Shown here in pieces: positions 57,196 through 64,000 of a stretch of 64,000 nucleotides of DNA. The stretch comes from Ancylobacter novellus. Lineage in GTDB: Bacteria; Pseudomonadota; Alphaproteobacteria; Rhizobiales; Methylopilaceae. The stretch is from the NCBI GenBank assembly GCA_003241695.1, contig QFPN01000003.1:372001-436000 (forward strand), in the 5' to 3' direction. Made by a program: the position numbers and the translations under genes. Each line of letters opens with the position of its first letter. The first letter of the stretch is position 1. The notes beneath the pieces are model-generated. The model did no database searches. It was not told the DNA's origin and saw nothing but the letters and a program-made list of their open reading frames with translations.

Positions 57196-57416
57196 GGACG
57201 GCGACGGCCATCGTTCCGCGCAGGCTTTTCCCCAGGCCGTCCACAGCCCCTTCAACAGCCTGTCGATTTCACGCCCGCGTTGCCTTGCGGACTCTGTGAG
57301 ACCGAGTCCCGAGCCGGTATCGTCGGACTGATTCGGGGACGGCGCGGCGATTTCGGCCGCGTGCGGCTCGCGGGCGCGGCGTGCGTTCGCGGGGCATCGG
57401 GGGCTTCAAGAAGCGC

Positions 57417-59861
57417 ATGTCCGCACGCTCGAGGTCGAGGACCGCGCTTCTGACGTCCGCGGCGGCGGCCGCAGGCGTCGCCTCGTCCGCGGGGCCGGCG
57501 CAGGCCGCCGCGCTCGCCGCCTCCGAGGCGGCCGCGCTCTCGCTGTTCCTCGGCGCGATCTTCGTCGCCGTCACGGCCTCCGTGCTGCTGCTTCGCGCCC
57601 GCGCCCGGCTCGCGGCGCTCGTCGCCTCGTCGGCGGCGTCCGAACGCGACCTGCGCTCACGCCTAGACCGGGCGGAGGCCGAACTCGCGGCCGACGACCG
57701 CGTCACCGTAACATGGACCGCAGGCGCCTCCGAGCCGCAGATCGCCGGCGACACGGCCCGGCTCGCGGGGCTGCCGCCCGGTCGCCGGCTGCTCGCCTTC
57801 GGCGCGTGGCTCGATCCCAGGGTCGCTCAAGCGCTCGAAGACCGCCTCGCTGCGCTGCGCGAGCGCGGCGAGCCGTTCCGCCTGACGCTCCCGACCGCGG
57901 GCGGCGCGCATATCGAGGCCGACGGACGACCGATCGGCGCGGCCGTCACGCTGCGGCTCAAGGACGTCACCGGAGATCGACTGGCGAGGACAGAGATCGA
58001 GGCCGAGAACGCGGCGCTCAAGGGCTCGCTCGGACGGCTGACCGCGCTGTTCGAGAGCCTGATCCAGCCGGTGTGGCTGCGCGACGACGCCGGACGGATC
58101 GTCTACGCCAACGAGGCCTACGCCCGCGCCGTCGAGGCGAAGGACGGCCCGGCCGCCGTCGCGCGGGCCGCGGAATTCCTGGATCAGACCGACCGCGCGA
58201 ACGCCCGCCGCGCGATCGAGGCCGGCCACGTCTTCCGCAAGCGCGCCCCGGCGGTCTTCGCCGGCCAGCGGCGGATCTTCGACGTGGTCGAGGCGCCGTC
58301 TCCGGTCGGCTCCGCCGCGATCGCGATCGACGTCTCCGAACTCGAGGACGTGCGCGCGGACCTGTCGCGCCAGATGGACGCGCATCGCCGGACCCTGGAC
58401 GAGTTGACGACCGCGGTGGCGATCTTCCGCGCCAACGGCGCCCTTGTGTTCCACAATCAGGCGTTCCGCCAGCTTTGGGCGCTCGAAGCCGCATTCCTCG
58501 AAAGCGGCCCGACCGATGGCGCGGTGCTGGACCGGCTCCGCGCCGATCGGAAACTTCCGGAGGAAGCCGACTTCCGAACCTGGAAGGCGGGGCTTCATCA
58601 GGCCTATCAGGCGATCGAATCCCGCGAGCACTGGTGGCACCTGCCCGACCGGAGAACGATCCGCGTCGTCGCGGCGCCCAATCCGCAGGGCGGAGTGACG
58701 TATCTGTTCGACGACGTCACCGAGCGGCTTGCGCTCGAAAGCCGATTCAACGCGCTGCTCAAGGTTCAGAGCGAGACCATCGACCATCTGAAAGAAGCGG
58801 TCGCGGTGTTCGGCTCCGACGGGCGGCTCAGGCTCCACAACCCGGCCTTCGAGGCGCTGTGGACGTTCTCGGCGGAGGAGCTGAAGGGCCGGCCTCACGC
58901 CGACCAGATCCTCAGGGCCTGCGGCCAGCGCCACGCCGACGCGGAGCTCTGGAGCCGACTCAAGATGGCGATGACCGCCATGCCGGAAGAGCGCAAGCCC
59001 GTCGCCGCCCGGATCGACCTCGACGACGGCGCCATCGTCGATCTCGTCGCCCTGCCGCTGCCGGACGGCGGCACGCTCACCACCTTCACCGACGTCTCGG
59101 CCTCCGTGAACGTCGAGCGCGCGCTGCGCGACCGCGCCGAAGCGCTCGAGGCCGCGGACCGGCTGAAGGACGACTTCGTCAAGAACGTCTCCTACGAGCT
59201 GCGCGCCCCGCTCACCAACACGATCGGCTTCGGCCAGCTGCTCGGCGATCCGCGCATGGGCGAACTCAATCCGAAGCAGAAGGAATATGTCGACCACATC
59301 GTGTCGTCGGCCTCCGCCCTGCTCGCGATCATCAACGACATTCTCGACCTCGCCACCATCGACGCCGGCGCGATGGAGCTCGCGGTCTCCGACGTCGACC
59401 CGCGAGCCGCGATCGAGGCCGCGGCGGAGGGCGTGCGCGACCGGCTCGCGGAAGCCGGCCTCGGCCTCCAGATCGACGTGGCGCCGGACGTCGGGACCTT
59501 CGAGGCCGACGCCAAGCGCGTGCGCCAGGTGCTGTTCAACCTGCTGTCGAACGCGATCGGCTTCTCGAAGCCCGGCGTCGCGGTGACGATCAGCGCGCGC
59601 CGCGAGGGCCGCGACATGCTGTTCCGGGTCGCCGACCGCGGCGCCGGCATTCCGCCGGACCAACTCGCCCGGGTGTTCGACCGCTTCGAGAGCCGCTCGT
59701 CCGGCTCCCATTCGCGGGGCGTCGGACTCGGCCTGTCGATCGTGCGCTCGCTGATGGAGCTTCACGGCGGAACGGTATCCTTGCAGTCGGCGCCCGGCGA
59801 GGGCACCGTCGTCACCTGCCGCTTCCCCGCGGGCGGCGCCGCGATGAAGGCCGCGCAATGA
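57417..59861 (+). CDS. divL: DivL-type pseudokinase (tyrosine in place of histidine)
   Basis: The 814-residue protein has an N-terminal membrane helix (about 20-60), several PAS-like domains (about 200-535) and a HATPase core (about 600-810: LLSNAIGFSKP, DRGAGIPPDQL and GVGLGLSIVRSLMELHGG). The H-box reads FVKNVSYELRAPLTNTIGFG, with Y593 where histidine kinases have His; the same Tyr is the hallmark of Caulobacter DivL (Y550). DivL binds DivK and CckA to control CtrA, so it is linked to CpdR at 20.6 kb. ATG 57417 is chosen; GTG 57381 adds 12 residues. The stop overlaps the tsaE ATG. The 57154-57416 spacer holds the ahcY hairpin and a stretch with DnaA-box-like words (TTTTCCCCA). Confidence 0.88.
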   Translation: MSARSRSRTALLTSAAAAAGVASSAGPAQAAALAASEAAALSLFLGAIFVAVTASVLLLRARARLAALVASSAASERDLRSRLDRAEAELAADDRVTVTWTAGASEPQIAGDTARLAGLPPGRRLLAFGAWLDPRVAQALEDRLAALRERGEPFRLTLPTAGGAHIEADGRPIGAAVTLRLKDVTGDRLARTEIEAENAALKGSLGRLTALFESLIQPVWLRDDAGRIVYANEAYARAVEAKDGPAAVARAAEFLDQTDRANARRAIEAGHVFRKRAPAVFAGQRRIFDVVEAPSPVGSAAIAIDVSELEDVRADLSRQMDAHRRTLDELTTAVAIFRANGALVFHNQAFRQLWALEAAFLESGPTDGAVLDRLRADRKLPEEADFRTWKAGLHQAYQAIESREHWWHLPDRRTIRVVAAPNPQGGVTYLFDDVTERLALESRFNALLKVQSETIDHLKEAVAVFGSDGRLRLHNPAFEALWTFSAEELKGRPHADQILRACGQRHADAELWSRLKMAMTAMPEERKPVAARIDLDDGAIVDLVALPLPDGGTLTTFTDVSASVNVERALRDRAEALEAADRLKDDFVKNVSYELRAPLTNTIGFGQLLGDPRMGELNPKQKEYVDHIVSSASALLAIINDILDLATIDAGAMELAVSDVDPRAAIEAAAEGVRDRLAEAGLGLQIDVAPDVGTFEADAKRVRQVLFNLLSNAIGFSKPGVAVTISARREGRDMLFRVADRGAGIPPDQLARVFDRFESRSSGSHSRGVGLGLSIVRSLMELHGGTVSLQSAPGEGTVVTCRFPAGGAAMKAAQ

Positions 59862-61420
59862 AGGGACCCGCCGCCAGGACCATGGCCGCGCGCGAAAAAC
59901 AGGCCGCCGAAGATCCGGTCTGGGAGATCCTGCTTCCCGACGAGGCGGCGACGCAGAAGCTCGCCGCGCTCGTCGCGCGCGCGCTGAAGCCCGGAGACCT
60001 CGTGACGCTCGGCGGCGAACTCGGCGCCGGTAAGACCACCTTCGCCCGCGCGCTCGTGCGCGCCCGAGCCGGCGACCCGGAGCTCGAAGCGCCGAGCCCC
60101 ACCTTCACGCTGCTGCAGACCTACGATCTGCCGCGAGGCCCGATCGTCCACGCCGACCTCTACCGCCTCTCGGGGCCGGAGGAGCTCGAGGAGCTCGGCT
60201 GGGACGAGGCCGGCGACGACGCCATCGTGCTGGTGGAATGGGCGGACCGGCTCGGCGCGGTGCTGCCGCCCGACCGGCTGGAGATCGCGCTCGACCTCGG
60301 ACCCGACGCCGGTTCCCGGAAGGCCCGGATCGTCGGCCACGGCCATTTCGCCGCGAGGCTGCGGCGGCTGCGCGACGGCCAGCGCTTCCTCGAAACCGCC
60401 GGCTGGGGCGATGCGACGCGCGAGCACATCCAGGGCGACGCGTCCTCGCGGCTCTACGAGCGCCTCACCCTCGGCGACCGCAGCGCGATTCTGATGGACG
60501 CCCCCGCGCGCGCGCCGGGCGCTCCCGTGCGCGACGGCAAGAGCTATTCGGAGATCGCGAAGCTCGCGCTCGATTCGAAGCCCTTCGTCGCGATCGCCGA
60601 CGGGCTGCGTGCGCTCGGCTACGGCGCGCCGGAAATCTACGCCGCCGACCTCGCCACCGGCTTCCTGCTGGTCGAGGATCTCGGCGTCGAGCCCGTGGTC
60701 GCGCTCGGCGCGCCGATCACGAGCCGCTACGAGACGGCCGTCGACCTGCTGGCCGACCTCCACGGCAAGGCCGCGCCGGCGGAAACCCCCGTCGGGCGCG
60801 AACTCTACCGGCTGCCGGACTATGACATCCCCGCCTTCCTGATCGAATGCGAACTGCTCTGCGATTGGCACCTGCCCCGTCTGACCGGCGCCGCGGTCGA
60901 ACCCGAGGCGCGCGAGGCCTTCCGGGAGCTCTGGACCGAAGCCCTGACGCCGGTGCTCGCCATGGGCCGGACCTGGGCGTTGCGCGACTATCATTCGCCG
61001 AACCTCACCTGGCGCGACGACCGCGAGGGGATCGACCGGCTCGGCGTGATCGACTTCCAGGACGCCTGCATGGGTCCGCCGGCCTATGACGTCGTCTCGC
61101 TGCTTCAGGACGCGCGCGTCGACCTGCCGGACGGACTGGAGATGCAGCTCGCCGCCCGCTATCTCGCCGCGCGCCGCAAGGCCGATCCCGCCTTCGAGCC
61201 CCGCGATTTCGCCCGCGCCTACGCCACGCTGGGCGCGCAGCGGGCGACCAAGATCCTCGGCATCTTCGTGCGGCTCGCCGAACGCGACGGCAAGCCCGGC
61301 TATCTCCGTCACATCCCGCGCGTGCGCCGGGCGCTCGACGCCAACCTTGCGCACCCGGACCTCGCGGCGCTCGCCGCCTGGTACGCCGAGCGGATGCCGC
61401 CCGCGGAACAGGACGCGTGA
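59858..61420 (+). CDS. tsaE: Fusion: TsaE ATPase + AmgK-like sugar kinase
   Basis: The first part (about 20-170) is TsaE, the ATPase that supports the tRNA t6A37-modifying complex: P-loop GGELGAGKTTF (52-62), SPTFTLLQTYD and VEWADRLG. The second part (about 175-520) is a kinase with the aminoglycoside phosphotransferase-like fold: DYHSPNLTW (the HxxxN loop) and GVIDFQDACMGPPAYDV (the DFQ Mg-binding motif). This second part resembles AmgK, which phosphorylates MurNAc and GlcNAc for peptidoglycan recycling, and the next gene is MurU-like. Such fusions are common in this order. It overlaps divL and the MurU-like gene by 4 bp on each side. The 520-residue length agrees with the fusion. Both active sites look intact. 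Confidence 0.9.
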   Translation: MKGPAARTMAAREKQAAEDPVWEILLPDEAATQKLAALVARALKPGDLVTLGGELGAGKTTFARALVRARAGDPELEAPSPTFTLLQTYDLPRGPIVHADLYRLSGPEELEELGWDEAGDDAIVLVEWADRLGAVLPPDRLEIALDLGPDAGSRKARIVGHGHFAARLRRLRDGQRFLETAGWGDATREHIQGDASSRLYERLTLGDRSAILMDAPARAPGAPVRDGKSYSEIAKLALDSKPFVAIADGLRALGYGAPEIYAADLATGFLLVEDLGVEPVVALGAPITSRYETAVDLLADLHGKAAPAETPVGRELYRLPDYDIPAFLIECELLCDWHLPRLTGAAVEPEAREAFRELWTEALTPVLAMGRTWALRDYHSPNLTWRDDREGIDRLGVIDFQDACMGPPAYDVVSLLQDARVDLPDGLEMQLAARYLAARRKADPAFEPRDFARAYATLGAQRATKILGIFVRLAERDGKPGYLRHIPRVRRALDANLAHPDLAALAAWYAERMPPAEQDA

Positions 61421-62136
61421 CGGGGCCCACCGACGCCATGGTGCTGGCCGCGGGGCTCGGCACCCGCATGCGGCCGATTACCGACACCAGGCCGAAGCCG
61501 CTGGTCGAGGTCGGCGGGCGGACGCTGATCGACCACGTGCTCGACCGGCTGGCCGACGCCGGCGTGGCGAAGGCCGTGGTCAACGTGCACCACCACGCCG
61601 GGCAGATGGAGGCGCATCTCGCAGGGCGGAAAAGCCCGCCGGTCGAGATCTCGGACGAGCGCGAGACGCTGCTCGATTCCGGCGGCGGCGTCGTCAAGGC
61701 GCTGCCGCAGCTTGCGGGCGACGCGATCTTCATCCTCAACGCCGACACCTTCTGGCTCGACGGCGCGAGCCGCAACCTCGATCGCATGCGCGCCGCCTGG
61801 GATCCGGAGCGGATGGACGCCCTCCTGCTGGTCGCCGCGCTCACCGCGAGCGTCGGCTTCGACGGCGCGGGCGACTTCTTCATGGCGCAGGACGGCCGCC
61901 TTCGCCGCCGGCCGGAACGGCAGGTGACGCCCTTCGCCTATGCGGGCGTCGCGATCATGAGCCGCGCCGCCTTCGACGGCGCTCCGGAAGGCCCGTTCTC
62001 GCTCAACCGGCTGTGGAACGACGCGATCGAGTCCGGCCGGCTCTATGGCCTGCGCCTCGACGGCCTGTGGCTCCATGTCGGCACGCCGCAGGCGATCGTG
62101 GAAGCCGAAGAGGCCATCGCGGCGTCGGTGGCGTAA
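61417..62136 (+). CDS. murU: MurNAc-1-phosphate uridylyltransferase-like nucleotidyltransferase
   Basis: The 239-residue protein is a sugar-nucleotide pyrophosphorylase: MVLAAGLGTRMRPITDTRPKPLVEVGGRTLIDHVLDRL is the signature, and ILNADTFWLDG (about 109-119) has the metal-binding Asp. The size and the neighbour AmgK domain fit MurU, which makes UDP-MurNAc from MurNAc-1-phosphate in the MurA-bypassing salvage route. The GTG start overlaps the previous stop. Substrate assignment comes from context, as the family also includes mannose and glucose enzymes. Confidence 0.8.
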   Translation: MTGPTDAMVLAAGLGTRMRPITDTRPKPLVEVGGRTLIDHVLDRLADAGVAKAVVNVHHHAGQMEAHLAGRKSPPVEISDERETLLDSGGGVVKALPQLAGDAIFILNADTFWLDGASRNLDRMRAAWDPERMDALLLVAALTASVGFDGAGDFFMAQDGRLRRRPERQVTPFAYAGVAIMSRAAFDGAPEGPFSLNRLWNDAIESGRLYGLRLDGLWLHVGTPQAIVEAEEAIAASVA

Positions 62137-62189
62137 ACAGACGCCTTGAGCCGGGACAAGAGGATCGCCTCACAGGCTATGCTCGCCCG

Positions 62190-64000
62190 ATGGCGGCCGA
62201 TTCCCCTCGACCCAACGTGCTCACCATCCCTCCCGGCGCGGCCTTCCTGCCGACGCTGGTCGAGGGGCTGCTCGACGGCGCGCTGATCCACGGCTTTGCG
62301 CCGCGCGCCGATCCGATCGCGCTCGCCGACGCGACCGTGTTCCTGCCGACCCGGCGCGCCGCGCGGGCGCTGCGCGACGCCTTCCTCGAGGCGCTCGACG
62401 GACGCGCGACGCTGCTGCCGCGGATCGCGCCGCTCGGCGACGTCGACGAGGACGCCGACGTGGTCGAGCCGCTGGCCGAGGCCGACGGCGCGCTGGCGCC
62501 CGCAGTCGCGCCGTTCGAGCGACGGCTGACGCTCGCGAAACTGGTTTCGGCCTTCGCCCGCACGCTGGACCGGAGCGTTCTCCGCCTTGCGCCCGAGGAC
62601 GGCCCGCTGGTGCCGGCGACCGCCGCGGACGCGATCCATCTCGCCGGCGACCTCGAACGGCTGATCGACGCGATCGAGACCGAGGAAGTCGACGTCTCGG
62701 CGCTCGACGCGCTGATCCCCGGCGAGCACGACCGCTACTGGGCGATCACCCAGGCCTTCCTGCGGGTCGCGCTCGCACGCTGGCCCGAGCACCTGACGGA
62801 GATCGGACGGCTCGACCCGGCGGCCCGCCGGCGCCTGCAGATCGAGGCCGCGACCGTTCGGGCGGCGGCTTCCCGCGGCCCCGTGATCGCCGCCGGCTCG
62901 ACCGGCTCCGCCCCCGCCGTGCGCCGGCTGATGCGGGAAATCGCGCGCCATCCGAAGGGCGCGGTCGTGCTGCCGGGGCTCGACAGCGACGGACTGGAGG
63001 ACGCCGCCTGGGCGCGGCTCGCCCACGGAAACGATCCGGGCCTGTTCGGTCATCCGCAGCGCGGCCTCGCGCAGCTTCTCGACGTGCTGGAGATCGCGCG
63101 CGCCGACGTGCGGACGCTCGGAACGCCGCCTGCCGCGCTCGAAGCCCGCGCGAAGCTCGCGGCCGACGCTCTCCGCCCAGCCGACACCACCGACGCCTGG
63201 GCGGAGAAACGGCTTGCGCCTGCCGAGATCGAGGCGGCGTTCGCAGGCGTCGCGTTGGTCGAGGCGCCGACCTTCCGGGCGGAGGCCGCGGCGATCGCCG
63301 TCGCGCTACGCGAGGCGGTCGCGACGCCGGGACGGACCGCGGCGCTCGCCACGCCCGACCGCGCGCTCGCGGCCCGCGTCGCGGCCGAGCTCGAACGCTG
63401 GGACATCTCCGTCGACGACAGCGCGGGCCGGCCGCTCGCGACGACGCCCGCCGGCGCCCTGCTCCGCCTCGCGGCCGACGCCGCGCTGGACCCTCGCCCC
63501 GAAAAGCTGTTCGGCCTGCTGCGCGCGCCGGCCTGCCGCCTCGCCGGGGGAATGCCGCGCGCCGTCGACGCGCTCGACGCGACGGCGTTCCGCATGCCTT
63601 GGCCGGGCGCGGGCTTCGACGGACTGCGGGGGGCGCTCGCTGCGCTTCGGGGAGAAGCCCTTCGCGGCGTCGCGCGGCGGTTCGGACCTGCCGACTTCGA
63701 GCAGGCCGCTGTGCTCGTCGACCGCCTCGAAGCTGCGCTCGCGCCGCTCGCCCGGGCGTCCGAAACCGCCGCCGTCCCGCTCGAAACGCTGATCTCCGCG
63801 CTTTCGGAAGGCTTCGTGGCGCTTGCAGGCGAGGCCGAGAGCGAGGACGCCGAGGCGGTCCGCGAGTTCCTCGACGAACTGCTCGGCGCGGCCCCGGCCG
63901 CCGATCCGATCGCGCCCGCGGCCTTCCCCGGCGTGCTCGACGCGCTGATGGCCGGCCGCGCGCTCCGTCCGCCGCGCGACCGGCATCCGCGGCTGAGGAT
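62190..64000 (+). CDS. addB: AddB subunit of the AddAB double-strand-break repair helicase-nuclease, N-terminal part
   Basis: Frame open from ATG 62190 to the end of the window (about 603 codons; 3' truncated). The N-terminus NVLTIPPGAAFLPTLVEGLLDG, then ATVFLPTRRAARALRDAFLEAL and ATLLPRIAPLGDVDED, is the alphaproteobacterial AddB start. It is a helicase-like protein that with AddA processes DNA ends for RecA loading. The C-terminal Fe-S nuclease domain of AddB lies beyond the window, and addA should follow. It is 53 bases after the MurU-like gene, with no clear promoter, so probably in the same run. Confidence 0.93.
   Translation, partial: MAADSPRPNVLTIPPGAAFLPTLVEGLLDGALIHGFAPRADPIALADATVFLPTRRAARALRDAFLEALDGRATLLPRIAPLGDVDEDADVVEPLAEADGALAPAVAPFERRLTLAKLVSAFARTLDRSVLRLAPEDGPLVPATAADAIHLAGDLERLIDAIETEEVDVSALDALIPGEHDRYWAITQAFLRVALARWPEHLTEIGRLDPAARRRLQIEAATVRAAASRGPVIAAGSTGSAPAVRRLMREIARHPKGAVVLPGLDSDGLEDAAWARLAHGNDPGLFGHPQRGLAQLLDVLEIARADVRTLGTPPAALEARAKLAADALRPADTTDAWAEKRLAPAEIEAAFAGVALVEAPTFRAEAAAIAVALREAVATPGRTAALATPDRALAARVAAELERWDISVDDSAGRPLATTPAGALLRLAADAALDPRPEKLFGLLRAPACRLAGGMPRAVDALDATAFRMPWPGAGFDGLRGALAALRGEALRGVARRFGPADFEQAAVLVDRLEAALAPLARASETAAVPLETLISALSEGFVALAGEAESEDAEAVREFLDELLGAAPAADPIAPAAFPGVLDALMAGRALRPPRDRHPRLR

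Noticed and set aside
57228..57255. DnaA-box-like words (TTTTCCCCA and a CCGTCCACAG stretch) upstream of divL
   Set aside because: Each differs from TTATCCACA at two or more positions and they do not form a cluster; not enough to call an origin, though this conserved gene block lies near the origin in some relatives.
57663..59858. 731-residue minus-strand frame opposite divL
   Set aside because: Antisense shadow; divL has full domain support on the plus strand.

Overview
The window is chromosomal DNA from a GC-rich alphaproteobacterium, most likely of the order Hyphomicrobiales (Rhizobiales), related to facultative methylotrophs or oxalate users; I do not assign a genus. The main reason is the block pckA / chvI-chvG-hprK-EIIA(Man)-HPr / ahcY / divL / tsaE-phosphotransferase / MurU-like / addB, a gene order typical of this order. 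Other supports are CpdR beside an N-formylglutamate amidohydrolase-like gene, a two-module dCTP deaminase, and an MmgR/suhB-type small RNA upstream of hisN. I found no tRNA, rRNA, CRISPR array, insertion sequence or prophage.

Layout. 1-2.9 kb: the 3' end of a filamentous-haemagglutinin-like adhesin, a lytic transglycosylase overlapping it by 4 bp, and a DING/PstS-like phosphate-binding protein behind an AT-rich leader. 3-6.6 kb: metZ, dcd, a SnoaL-like protein and an OsmC protein. 6.7-15.7 kb: an oxalate island with a PAS protein, frc, an HPP-CBS membrane protein, an esterase, oxc, oxlT and a second class III CoA-transferase. Three palindromes of identical design (CTGGCAT-N5-ATGCCAG type) precede its transcription units. 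15.8-20.4 kb: an acetyltransferase-like gene and a minus-strand GGT-phnM-DUF1045 unit. 20.4-27.1 kb: a small membrane protein, cpdR, an amidohydrolase, the sRNA, hisN, DUF805, a lysophospholipase-like hydrolase, hsp20, ltaE and vapBC. 27.4-33.8 kb: gltB-gltD. 33.9-46.6 kb: envelope genes (SGNH hydrolase, MltB-type transglycosylase, galU, a beta-barrel porin, kdsD), an orphan MotA/MotB pair, a NhaD-like antiporter, and a TetR/aldo-keto reductase divergon. 46.7-64 kb: the conserved block named above, ending inside addB.

How the parts work together. OxlT exchanges oxalate for formate, Frc forms oxalyl-CoA and Oxc decarboxylates it; the shared operators suggest one regulator, not encoded here, controls the set. 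GltBD assimilates ammonia. ChvIG, HprK, EIIA and HPr form an envelope/nutrient signalling module next to gluconeogenic pckA. CpdR and DivL belong to the CtrA cell-cycle circuit. The TsaE-phosphotransferase fusion with the MurU-like gene suggests an AmgK/MurU peptidoglycan-salvage route co-encoded with tRNA t6A synthesis.

Between genes there are large cloverleaf-like palindromic repeats (three related copies and one of a different family), several terminators and candidate operators.
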